A stretch of 20,225 nucleotides of DNA, from the NCBI GenBank assembly GCA_049294435.1, contig JBAQCU010000063.1:1-20225 (forward strand), given 5' to 3'. Both the position numbers and the translations under genes were made by a program. The DNA comes from UBA1550 sp049294435. GTDB lineage: Bacteria > Patescibacteriota > Minisyncoccia > Phycocordibacterales > UBA1550. Positions 1-6,257 of the stretch are shown piece after piece; positions within the stretch are counted from its first letter, which is position 1; the number at the start of each line of letters is the position of its first letter. Below the pieces are notes generated by a model. It was given only the letters and a program-made list of their open reading frames with translations. It had not been told where the DNA came from and did not search any database.

Positions 1-4
1 AACT

Positions 5-37
5 CTGTATTGCCACGCTTCGCTCGAAAAGACGACC
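5..37. repeat. Probable right-end remnant of a dispersed repeat, just upstream of atpA
   Basis: The stretch TATTGCCACGCTTCGCTCGA resembles from memory the inner end of the widespread bacterial repeat whose other end reads GCGAGGAG..CGACGAAGCAATCC; a fuller copy of that family lies at 5640-5781, which also carries GCCACGCTT. Only a short piece is visible because the window starts here. No gene is seen in bases 1-59, and no Shine-Dalgarno sequence is visible before atpA. Confidence 0.35.
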
Positions 38-59
38 TACTTAATAATTAAAAACCATT

Positions 60-1625
60 ATGAACACCATACTCATCGAAAAAATTAGAAAAGAAATCGA
101 AGCGCTCGAGCCAAAGACATCGGTTGAACGCGTGGGCACGGTGGTCAAAGCAGGCGATGGTATTGCCGAAATCGACGGACTCCAAGGCGCTATGATGGCG
201 GAAATGGTGACGTTTGAACCTGCTGGTGGGAAGTTTCTCAAGGACACGCTAGATTCAGAACCTATCGTTGGCTTTGTGTTAAATCTCGAGGAGGATTTTG
301 TGAAGGCGGTTATTTTGTCCGGCGCTGAGCGCATCAGTGAGGGGATGATTGTGAAAGGAACTGGAAAAACTCTCTCGATTCCTGTGTCAAACGGCATGGT
401 TGGTCGCGTCGTAAATGCGTTAGGAGAACCTGTCGATGGGAAAGGTTCCATAAAAGAAGAAGACAGAATGCCTATTGAGCGCATTGCATTTGGGGTTATT
501 GATCGCGCAGGAGTGGACACGCCAGTGCACACTGGTATAAAAGCCATCGACTCAATGATTCCAATCGGACGTGGGCAGCGCGAGCTTATTATTGGTGATC
601 GTGGCACTGGTAAGACTGCAATTGTGCTTGACACCATTTTAAACCAGATCAACGAACCAAAAGAAACACGACCTATTTGCATTTATGTCGCAATCGGACA
701 AAAGGAATCAAAAATTGCGCGCATCGTCGGCGAGCTTGAGGAGCGCGGGGCGATGGCGTATACAGTTGTTGTTGTCGCAGGCGCTTCTGATGCCGCAGCG
801 CTCCAATATCTCGCACCATTTACCGGCGCGACAATTGGAGAATTTTTCATGTTGAAGGGCAAAGATGCACTCGTGATTTACGACGACCTTTCAAAACATG
901 CTGTGGCATACCGTCAAATGTCGCTCCTCCTTCGCCGTCCGCCGGGGCGCGAGGCTTATCCGGGAGATATTTTTTATCTCCACTCGCGCCTTTTGGAGCG
1001 CGCTGCAAAACTTTCCGAAAAACTTGGTGGTGGCTCTTTGACTGCACTCCCTATTATTGAAACACAGCAAGGCGATGTATCTGCGTATATTCCAACCAAT
1101 GTGATTTCAATTACTGACGGACAAATTTACTTGGACACTGACCTTTTCAACAAAGGTATGCGCCCTGCAGTAAACGTTGGTCTATCGGTGTCGCGCGTAG
1201 GTTCAAACGCACAAACGAAAGCAATGAAGAAAATTGCAGGGAAGATTCGTCTTGAGCTTGCTCAGTTTCGCGAGCTTGAGGCGTTTATGCAGTTTGCGAG
1301 CGATCTAGACAATGAAACAAAAGAGCGTATTGAAAAAGGTCGCCGTCTTTCAGAGCTTTTGAAGCAGACAAATGGGAAACCACTGCCGTTTGAAAAAGAA
1401 GTTATTGTAATTTATGCGGGTATCTCAAATGTTACCGATAAGATAAAAATTGAAGATATTTTGCTTTTTGAATCTAAATTGATGGGATACTTTGACCATC
1501 ACGCGGGCGCCATTCTTGAGGCAATTAAAAAGGACCGCGCCATTCTAGAGACAACTGAGGCAAACCTCAAGTTGGCGCTTGCTGATTTTGTTATTTCACA
1601 CCCAGAGCTTTTCATTGCACACTAG
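60..1625 (+). CDS. atpA: F1Fo ATP synthase subunit alpha
   Basis: Alpha subunit of the F1 catalytic head, which alternates with beta in the alpha3beta3 ring on the cytoplasmic face of the membrane and holds the non-catalytic nucleotide sites. The 521 residues cover the whole family: N-terminal beta-barrel (about 25-95), nucleotide-binding domain (about 96-380) and C-terminal helical domain (about 381-521). The P-loop GDRGTGKT is at 179-186; most bacterial alpha subunits have GDRQTGKT, so Gln is replaced by Gly. The Walker B segment LVIYDDLSKHA is at 271-281, the PPGREAYPGD loop at 294-303, and the SVSRVG segment with the conserved arginine (R379) at 376-381. The ATG at 60 is the natural start for the family's N-terminal helix; no ribosome-binding site precedes it. 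The other stator and Fo genes would lie to the left, outside the window. A 120-bp spacer with its own promoter separates it from atpG. Confidence 0.98.
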   Translation: MNTILIEKIRKEIEALEPKTSVERVGTVVKAGDGIAEIDGLQGAMMAEMVTFEPAGGKFLKDTLDSEPIVGFVLNLEEDFVKAVILSGAERISEGMIVKGTGKTLSIPVSNGMVGRVVNALGEPVDGKGSIKEEDRMPIERIAFGVIDRAGVDTPVHTGIKAIDSMIPIGRGQRELIIGDRGTGKTAIVLDTILNQINEPKETRPICIYVAIGQKESKIARIVGELEERGAMAYTVVVVAGASDAAALQYLAPFTGATIGEFFMLKGKDALVIYDDLSKHAVAYRQMSLLLRRPPGREAYPGDIFYLHSRLLERAAKLSEKLGGGSLTALPIIETQQGDVSAYIPTNVISITDGQIYLDTDLFNKGMRPAVNVGLSVSRVGSNAQTKAMKKIAGKIRLELAQFRELEAFMQFASDLDNETKERIEKGRRLSELLKQTNGKPLPFEKEVIVIYAGISNVTDKIKIEDILLFESKLMGYFDHHAGAILEAIKKDRAILETTEANLKLALADFVISHPELFIAH

Positions 1626-1636
1626 AAACAATTTCT

Positions 1637-1729
1637 AATGCTAAATTTCAAATTTTTAAATAAATCCTAATTCTAAATTTAGAAAATTAAATCATTAAAA
1701 TATTATTTTGAAATTAAAAATTTAACATT
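1637..1729. repeat. AT-rich imperfect inverted repeat between atpA and atpG
   Basis: The spacer is almost pure A+T. The left half beginning AATGCTAAATTT (1637 onward) resembles the reverse complement of the right half (AATGTTAAATTT, ending at 1729), giving an imperfect palindrome of about 45-bp arms. A short perfect palindrome TTCTAAATTTAGAA is at 1671-1684. It could be a decayed repeat unit or a weak RNA hairpin between atpA and atpG. No coding sequence is seen. Confidence 0.45.
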
Positions 1730-1735
1730 TATAAT
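1708..1735 (+). promoter_or_regulatory. Sigma-70-type promoter for atpG
   Basis: TTGAAA (1708-1713), 16-nt spacer, consensus TATAAT (1730-1735). The predicted transcription start near 1742 gives a leader of only about 4 nt before the atpG ATG at 1746. The surrounding AT-richness raises the chance of accidental matches, but hexamer quality and spacing are good. Confidence 0.55.
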
Positions 1736-1745
1736 TACTTAACCC

Positions 1746-2672
1746 ATGTCATCCCTCCGCGCAATAAAAGGTAAAATACGTTCTGTAGAAAAGACGCACC
1801 AAGTGACGAAAGCCATGGAAGCTGTTTCAGGTGTGAAGATGCGCAAGGCTCAGATTTCAGCGATTATGACGCGTCCATACGCTATGGCCGCGTTTCGGAT
1901 TTTGTCCCGCATCACGCGTTCGGTTGATATTGCGCACCATCCGCTCGTGACAAAGCGCGAAGTAAAAAAAGTCCTGCTCGTGGTTATCACAAGCGACAAA
2001 GGGCTCGCTGGCGGGCTCAACAGTGGCGTGACAAAATGCGCTCTTGCTGTACTTTCAAACAGATCTATTTCTCGAGAAAATGTCGGAGTACTAGCAATCG
2101 GTCGCAAGGGAGAGGAGTTTTTTGCGCGAAGAGGGTACACTTTTGAAAAACACATGAAAACGATGAATGACGAGAGTTCTATCAGCGACTTCTCTGGGTT
2201 GGTATCATTGATTATTGATTTGTTTGTCGTTGGCAAGTATGATGAATGTGTTATCGTGTATACAAACTTCCGCTCAACGTTTGAGCAAGAACCAGTCTCG
2301 AGAACACTTCTCCCTCTTTCAGAGCCAGCGCTTTCCGCGATGATCAAAGGAATTGTACCAGAGCGTGGCGCATTTGCCGAAGCAAATGCGAACGTAGAAA
2401 CGGAACAAAAGCCCGCTGATTATTTATTTGAACCGTCTCCAGAGGTTGTGCTTGATATGCTTCTTCCACGCCTCCTCTCTATAGAGCTTCATCATGCGTT
2501 TCTTGAGGCGAAAGCATCCGAGCACTCGGCGCGAATGGTCGCAATGCGAAACGCCTCTGATAAGGCCGAGGAAGTTACATTTTCTCTCACACGTCAGTAC
2601 AACAAAGCCCGCCAAGGCGCGATTACGAGAGAAATGAGTGAAATTATCGGAGGGATAGAGGCGATGAAATAG
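1746..2672 (+). CDS. atpG: F1Fo ATP synthase subunit gamma
   Basis: Gamma subunit, the central rotary shaft that couples proton flow through Fo to catalysis in the alpha3beta3 ring. At 308 residues it is near the usual 285-300. The N-terminal helix carries the family pattern (LRAIKGKIRSVEKTHQVTKA, residues 4-23, then MEAVSGVKMRKAQ). The middle is a Rossmann-like region (VLLVVITSDKGLAGGLN, about 77-93). The C-terminal helix ends in ARQGAITREMSEIIGGIEAM, matching the usual ARQ.AIT.E..EI.GG.EA signature. Both coiled-coil helices are therefore intact. The downstream partner atpD is displaced by about 1.55 kb, where it normally follows directly. No Shine-Dalgarno sequence is seen; the promoter in front suggests independent, near-leaderless transcription. 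Confidence 0.96.
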   Translation: MSSLRAIKGKIRSVEKTHQVTKAMEAVSGVKMRKAQISAIMTRPYAMAAFRILSRITRSVDIAHHPLVTKREVKKVLLVVITSDKGLAGGLNSGVTKCALAVLSNRSISRENVGVLAIGRKGEEFFARRGYTFEKHMKTMNDESSISDFSGLVSLIIDLFVVGKYDECVIVYTNFRSTFEQEPVSRTLLPLSEPALSAMIKGIVPERGAFAEANANVETEQKPADYLFEPSPEVVLDMLLPRLLSIELHHAFLEAKASEHSARMVAMRNASDKAEEVTFSLTRQYNKARQGAITREMSEIIGGIEAMK

Positions 2673-2683
2673 CTCGGGAGCCG

Positions 2684-2763
2684 TCTTGTGCGGGGTACGG
2701 ATATTTTTCTGCTGAAAAATTCCTCGTGCTCGCGTCGTCACGCTCGCAAGTCCCCGCACAAGA
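2684..2763. repeat. Inverted-repeat hairpin element downstream of atpG
   Basis: A perfect 12-bp inverted repeat, TCTTGTGCGGGG (2684-2695) and its complement (2752-2763), encloses a 56-nt loop that contains a smaller hairpin, ATTTTTC-tgct-GAAAAAT (2703-2720). There is no U-tract after the outer arm, so it is not a textbook terminator. Parts of the loop (CGGATATTTTT, CGTGCTC) also occur, read on the opposite strand, inside the element after ychF (17143-17268), suggesting two diverged members of one intergenic family. Confidence 0.6.
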
Positions 2764-2817
2764 GGCATCCCTCGCATGAGGTTTGGGAGTGGTAGAAGTG
2801 CATTTTGCGGGATATTT

Positions 2818-2826
2818 TGATATAAT
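2818..2826 (+). promoter_or_regulatory. Extended -10 promoter for the 145-residue membrane protein
   Basis: TGATATAAT: the TGn extension plus a perfect TATAAT (2821-2826). The predicted start near 2833 leaves about 12 nt before the ATG at 2845. No good -35 hexamer is seen, which is usual for extended -10 promoters. Confidence 0.55.
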
Positions 2827-2844
2827 ACGAGCATCGATTTTAGT

Positions 2845-3282
2845 ATGAGTCTAACAATAAAAAAATATTTGAAGTGGTCCTACTTGGTGATATTAGTTAC
2901 TTTCGGTGTTGTGATGACAGTACTTTTAGAACCCGTTACTTATAATGACATTAGTTCGGACCCTCAATATTCTAAGCTCATAAATACAGAATACAAAACA
3001 ACAGATGAATTGTATATTTACGGAATTAGAGAGAATGGGGATGCTGCGAAAATTCTTGATTATTACGATATAACTGAAGTTAACTTTAGTGGACCAGAAG
3101 TTTCATCCAAGGATGTTTTAAAGAAGGGAACTATATTAAAAATAAAAAGAGTAGAAAAAGCAAGGAATTTTTTTATTAAAGAAATACGGTACGCTGTTGA
3201 TATTGATCCGAAATATGAAAATAATCAAAAAACAATATATGTTAAATCTGACAAACTAAATACTTATACTATTCTCAATTAA
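2845..3282 (+). CDS. Small membrane-anchored hypothetical protein
   Basis: I do not recognise this family. The 145-residue product has one hydrophobic segment near the N-terminus (about 12-28, YLVILVTFGVVMTVLL) preceded by lysines, so it is probably an N-in single-pass protein with residues 30-145 outside the membrane. The outer part is mixed beta/alpha in appearance, rich in Lys, Asp and Tyr, with no cysteine and no obvious catalytic motif. Codon use is clearly more AT-rich than in the atp genes on either side, and the gene sits inside what is normally the atpG-atpD junction, so it was probably acquired with the neighbouring toxin-antitoxin genes. It has its own extended -10 promoter. It could be an immunity or envelope accessory protein, but nothing in the sequence proves that. 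Confidence 0.75.
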   Translation: MSLTIKKYLKWSYLVILVTFGVVMTVLLEPVTYNDISSDPQYSKLINTEYKTTDELYIYGIRENGDAAKILDYYDITEVNFSGPEVSSKDVLKKGTILKIKRVEKARNFFIKEIRYAVDIDPKYENNQKTIYVKSDKLNTYTILN

Positions 3283-3310
3283 GGAATACTGGGGGTCAGG
3301 AACCCTTTAG

Positions 3311-3385
3311 TTGGTGGGCTCTAAAACATCGATACCCGCCACCTTGCGGTGGCGGGTATCTCGGAGGCCGAAGCCCTAATACCAA
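3311..3385. other. Structured intergenic hairpin (possible RNA element or terminator)
   Basis: A perfect 13-bp stem, GATACCCGCCACC (3331-3343) with its complement (3348-3360) and a TTGC loop, lies inside a second, interrupted stem: TTGGT-GGGCT (3311-3320) pairs with AGCCC (3372-3376) and ACCAA (3381-3385). A GGG..CCC pairing precedes it near 3290-3305. No U-run follows, so it is not a classical terminator, although it may end the transcript of the gene before it. The region 3283-3480 otherwise holds only the promoter for the toxin-antitoxin pair. Confidence 0.5.
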
Positions 3386-3446
3386 TACTATATACTACTT
3401 GCGAAGAAACGGCAAACTTTATGTTGCATTTTTGCAGTTAAAAAAT

Positions 3447-3474
3447 TTGCCATTTTGGGTGTTTTTGGTATACT
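3447..3474 (+). promoter_or_regulatory. Promoter of the toxin-antitoxin module (leaderless)
   Basis: TTGCCA (3447-3452), 16-nt spacer ending in TG-G, then TATACT (3469-3474). The expected transcription start falls at or next to the A of the ATG at 3481, so the antitoxin mRNA would be leaderless. No Shine-Dalgarno sequence is present, which agrees with this. Confidence 0.6.
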
Positions 3475-3480
3475 GGCCAC

Positions 3481-3681
3481 ATGACTACGATGAGGAAAAA
3501 CATCATGAATATTGATTACGCGGGAAACCTCAAAAAGCAATTGGGGATTAAAGATTCTGACGTAAGTGCGCTAAATAAAGCATTTGGCATACTAAAGGGA
3601 AGTATTAAAAAAACTTCTGTTTCTTATCAGCAGTCGCTCAGAAAAGAGTGGAATAGGAAAGTCGGAACTTGTAAGGCCTAA
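3481..3681 (+). CDS. Putative antitoxin paired with the PIN-domain toxin
   Basis: A 66-residue, basic, probably helical protein whose stop lies 10 nt before the toxin start. Size, order (antitoxin first) and spacing fit a VapBC-type module. I cannot assign it to AbrB, Phd, RHH or MetJ folds by eye. The second half (ALNKAFGILKGSIKK then a Lys/Arg/Trp-rich tail, about 29-62) could be the toxin-binding segment, because antitoxin tails often insert Arg or Lys into the PIN active site. Methionines at residues 4 and 9 are alternative starts, but the promoter 7 nt upstream favours the first ATG. Function is inferred from context only. Confidence 0.6.
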   Translation: MTTMRKNIMNIDYAGNLKKQLGIKDSDVSALNKAFGILKGSIKKTSVSYQQSLRKEWNRKVGTCKA

Positions 3682-3691
3682 CTTTTCTAAA

Positions 3692-4072
3692 ATGTCCTAC
3701 CTCTTAGACTCAAATATACTCATAGATTTTTTGAATGGCCGAAAAGAAACATATTCTTGGGTCATGGAACAAAGAAAGTTGGGTTCAACTCTATCGGTTG
3801 CATTTATAAGCAGAGTAGAGGTTCTAAGTATGGCGGAGCTTAAAGATAGTCAGATTAAGCAAATAGAAGATTTCTTGGATACTTTTAGGGTAGATCTCTT
3901 TCTTTCCAACTCTGTTTTAACGACAGCTGCTGCACTCCGAAGAAAAAAGCTTCTAACTCTTGGAGACGCGATGGTTGCAGCTACTGCTATTGTTGGCAGA
4001 ATGACTCTCGTGACCAATGATAAAAGGTTAGCAAAAGGCGTAAAAGACCTGGTCCCTGTTTTAAGTATTTAA
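3692..4072 (+). CDS. vapC: PIN-domain ribonuclease toxin (VapC-like)
   Basis: A 126-residue single PIN domain, the usual VapC length. All four acidic metal-binding residues can be placed: D6 in YLLDSNILIDFL, E43 in SRVEVLS, D92 in LTLGDAMVAATA, and D110 in LVTNDKRL. These coordinate Mg2+ or Mn2+ for single-strand RNA cleavage, which in known VapC toxins targets tRNA or rRNA. The protein therefore looks catalytically intact. It is translated from the same message as the short upstream gene (10-nt gap) and is followed 13 nt later by a 46-bp palindrome that may end the message. VapBC modules normally repress their own promoter; no specific operator could be picked out beyond the promoter itself. 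Its position between atpG and atpD is unusual. Confidence 0.9.
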   Translation: MSYLLDSNILIDFLNGRKETYSWVMEQRKLGSTLSVAFISRVEVLSMAELKDSQIKQIEDFLDTFRVDLFLSNSVLTTAAALRRKKLLTLGDAMVAATAIVGRMTLVTNDKRLAKGVKDLVPVLSI

Positions 4073-4085
4073 ATGATGAAAGAAG

Positions 4086-4131
4086 AAATACCAAACGGCT
4101 CATTTCCTAGGAAATGAGCCGTTTGGTATTT
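4086..4131. terminator. 46-bp perfect palindrome ending the toxin-antitoxin unit
   Basis: Two 23-nt arms (4086-4108 and 4109-4131) are exact reverse complements with no spacer, centred on CCTAGG; each arm contains ACCAAACGGCTCATTTC. As RNA it gives a very stable hairpin ending in UAUUUG, a weak U-tract. It lies 13 nt after the toxin stop and just before the atpD promoter, so termination or insulation is the likely role. The lack of any loop also fits a recombined or mobile palindrome. Confidence 0.65.
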
Positions 4132-4151
4132 GTGGCTCGAAGAAATTTCGC

Positions 4152-4180
4152 TTGGTTTTTTGGGTAAAAAGTGATAGAGT
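4152..4180 (+). promoter_or_regulatory. Promoter for atpD
   Basis: TTGGTT (4152-4157), 17-nt spacer, then TG-A-TAGAGT (extended -10, hexamer 4175-4180). The start would be near 4187, giving a leader of about 39 nt. That leader contains GGAGGA (4192-4197), a good Shine-Dalgarno sequence but 28 nt from the ATG at 4226; no in-frame canonical start lies closer, since a TAA occurs at 4205-4207. Confidence 0.5.
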
Positions 4181-4225
4181 TCAAGCTAATTGGAGGAATA
4201 TTATTAAGAACTTATCATAGATAGA

Positions 4226-5608
4226 ATGAACACAGGAACAATTAAACAAATCGTCGGGCCAATTGTAGATGTGTATTTCGAGAAGAATATTCCCGAAGTA
4301 GAACACGCGCTCGTGGTGGAGTGGGTGGGGGAGCACGGCGAAAAGAGGAAGATTGTGCTTGAGGTTGCTCAGCACCTTGGGCTTGGGCGTGTGCGTACTA
4401 TTGCGCTCGACTCTACTGAGGGCCTTCGTCGGGAAGTGGAAGTGAAAAACACCGGCGCGCCTGTTTCTGTTCCTGTGGGTGAGGCAGTCCTTGGGCGACT
4501 TTTTAACGTACTTGGCGAAACCATTGACGGAGGAGAGCAGTTGCCTTCAAAAACCCAGCGTCTATCCATACACCGCAAACCTCCCGCATTCAAAGAACAA
4601 AAAACAAAGACTGAAATTTTTGAAACCGGTATCAAGGCAATCGACCTTATGACACCATTTATCAAAGGGGGAAAGGTTGGTCTCTTTGGTGGCGCAGGTG
4701 TGGGGAAGACTGTGCTCATTCAGGAGCTCATTCGTAATGTAGCGACAGAGCACGGCGGGTACTCGGTGTTTGCTGGTATCGGCGAGCGCGTGCGTGAAGG
4801 AAATGACCTTTATCACGAAATGAAAGAATCTGGTGTGCTTGCAAAGACCGCGCTTGTGTTTGGGCAAATGAACGAAGTACCGGGTGCTCGCGCACGCGTG
4901 GCACTTTCGGGACTCACGATGGCAGAGCATTTCCGCGATGCGGGTGGTAAGGACACGCTCCTTTTTATGGATAACATCTTCCGCTTTATTCAAGCGGGTG
5001 CGGAGGTTTCGGCACTCCTCGGACGCGTGCCATCAGCAGTGGGGTACCAGCCTACACTTGCTGAAGAAATGGGTAAGCTCCAGGAGCGTATTGCTTCAAC
5101 GACCAAGGGTTCTATTACTTCTGTGCAAGCAGTGTATGTGCCTGCGGACGACCTTACCGACCCGGCGCCTGCAACTACCTTTTCACACCTCGACTCCACT
5201 GTGGTGCTCTCGCGCCCGCTCGCGTCACTCGGTATTTACCCTGCTATTGACCCGCTCGATTCTTCATCCGGCGCACTCGACCCTCAGATTGTCGGAGAGC
5301 GTCACTACAAAGTGGCTATGGAAACACGCAAAGTACTTCAGCGTTACAAGGACTTGCAGGACATTATCGCCATCCTCGGTATCGAGGAACTTTCAGATGA
5401 TGACAAGCTTGCAGTAAACCGCGCGCGCAAAATTCAACGCTTCCTGTCTCAGCCATTTTTCGTGGGGGAAGTGTTTACTGGGATGTCCGGAAAGTATGTG
5501 AAGCTTGAAGATACTATTGAAGGCTTTGCGCAGATTCTCGAAGGTAAGCACGATGATGTGAACGAGTCTGCATTCTATATGAAGGGCACCATTGATGAAG
5601 TAAGATAG
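4226..5608 (+). CDS. atpD: F1Fo ATP synthase subunit beta
   Basis: Catalytic beta subunit of F1. The 460 residues are full length. The P-loop GGAGVGKT is at 155-162, the catalytic glutamate lies in GERVREGNDLY (E187; 186-196), and the Walker B segment LLFMDN is at 245-250. The conserved RVPSAVGYQPTLAEEMG stretch begins at 267. VPADDLTDPAP is at 305-315, and the C-terminal regulatory loop reads EELSDDDKL (387-395), a variant of the DELSEED motif that contacts gamma and epsilon. The subunit therefore looks fully active. It starts a separate transcription unit after the inserted toxin-antitoxin region, with its own predicted promoter. A 202-bp spacer holding a repeat element separates it from atpC, where most bacteria have these genes nearly touching. 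Confidence 0.98.
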   Translation: MNTGTIKQIVGPIVDVYFEKNIPEVEHALVVEWVGEHGEKRKIVLEVAQHLGLGRVRTIALDSTEGLRREVEVKNTGAPVSVPVGEAVLGRLFNVLGETIDGGEQLPSKTQRLSIHRKPPAFKEQKTKTEIFETGIKAIDLMTPFIKGGKVGLFGGAGVGKTVLIQELIRNVATEHGGYSVFAGIGERVREGNDLYHEMKESGVLAKTALVFGQMNEVPGARARVALSGLTMAEHFRDAGGKDTLLFMDNIFRFIQAGAEVSALLGRVPSAVGYQPTLAEEMGKLQERIASTTKGSITSVQAVYVPADDLTDPAPATTFSHLDSTVVLSRPLASLGIYPAIDPLDSSSGALDPQIVGERHYKVAMETRKVLQRYKDLQDIIAILGIEELSDDDKLAVNRARKIQRFLSQPFFVGEVFTGMSGKYVKLEDTIEGFAQILEGKHDDVNESAFYMKGTIDEVR

Positions 5609-5639
5609 TGTTGTAAAGATTTAAAAGCCACCAACCAGT

Positions 5640-5781
5640 CACCCGTCTTTGCGAGGAGGTACGACGAAGCAATCCAGGACTCATCGCACGCACTCTGGAT
5701 AGCGCCTAGGATGTAATCTGGTGATTCAGCCACGCTTTTCATTCAGCAGAATGACTCTTGGAGAATTCGCAATGACGGGTG
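5640..5781. mobile_element. MITE-like dispersed repeat between atpD and atpC
   Basis: Terminal inverted repeats of 15 bp with one mismatch: CACCCGTCTTTGCGA (5640-5654) and TCGCAATGACGGGTG (5767-5781). The inside contains GCGAGGAG and CGACGAAGCAATCCAG, then the nested stems ATCCAG/CTGGAT (5672-5677 with 5695-5700) and TCATTC-agca-GAATGA (5739-5754). The end sequence matches, from memory, a repeat family scattered through many unrelated bacterial genomes. It is 142 bp, non-coding and carries no transposase. As RNA it would fold strongly between atpD and atpC. Confidence 0.65.
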
Positions 5782-5810
5782 CAGGGAGAAAATAAATAAC
5801 AAAAACTAAC

Positions 5811-6047
5811 ATGATGAAACTCACGGTCGCAAAAGTAGACGAAGTACTCTTCAGAGGAGAAGCAGCGAGCTTGTCCTGCACGGGCCTTTTGGGTGACCTC
5901 ACTATTCTTCCACATCACGCTCCACTCGTAACCCCGCTTAAAAAAGGCACATTAAAAATAGTAGACAGTGAAGGAAAGGAAATACTTATTTCTGCAGAAA
6001 ATGGCATCCTCGAAGTAGCGCACAATGAAGTGACTGTGATTTTGTAG
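5811..6047 (+). CDS. atpC: F1Fo ATP synthase subunit epsilon, short form
   Basis: Epsilon subunit, which sits at the foot of gamma and helps join F1 to the c-ring. Only 78 residues are present, against about 130-140 usually. They match the N-terminal beta-sandwich, including GDLTILPHHAPLVTPL (28-43) and the closing ISAENGILEVAHNEVTVIL strands. The C-terminal two-helix domain, which in other bacteria inhibits ATP hydrolysis by moving up along gamma, is absent: the frame stops at 6047 and the next sequence is a terminator hairpin, with no continuation visible. Start: two ATG codons in a row at 5811 and 5814; either is possible. It follows a repeat element and has no clear promoter of its own, so it is probably read from the atpD message. 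Confidence 0.93.
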   Translation: MMKLTVAKVDEVLFRGEAASLSCTGLLGDLTILPHHAPLVTPLKKGTLKIVDSEGKEILISAENGILEVAHNEVTVIL

Positions 6048-6070
6048 GGAATCCAAACAAATGAAAAATG

Positions 6071-6113
6071 CTATAAAATGGGGGGTTCGCTTTGCGAACC
6101 CCCCATTTTATAG
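6071..6113 (+). terminator. Hairpin terminator after atpC
   Basis: A perfect 20-bp stem (6071-6090 with 6094-6113) and a TTT loop; the core is GGGGGGTTCGC-ttt-GCGAACCCCCC flanked by ATAAAAT/ATTTTAT. It lies 23 nt after the atpC stop and closes the ATP synthase cluster. The A/T-rich base of the stem supplies a partial U-tract. The following bases up to 6257 contain TTGACA at 6141 and TATAAT at 6252-6257 but no well-spaced promoter, and no gene. Confidence 0.75.
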
Positions 6114-6257
6114 AGTATATTCACCGTTTCATCGAAATCCTTGACATTGCCAATAGGTAGGAGTAGCGTGTGTGTAAAGGTAACGCTAGATGGAATAGCG
6201 TGTTGTTCTTCGTGTAAATCTGTCTTCAATTAATAGGGGGATTAATTTTAATATAAT

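Noticed and set aside
3331..3360. Classical rho-independent terminator
   Set aside because: The stem is perfect but no U-run follows (UCGGAGGCC comes next), so it is listed as a structured element with uncertain role.
4884..5417. 177-codon open frame inside atpD on the same strand
   Set aside because: It lies entirely within the well-conserved atpD frame, is rich in Arg, Ser, Leu and Cys without domain features, and is a frame shadow.
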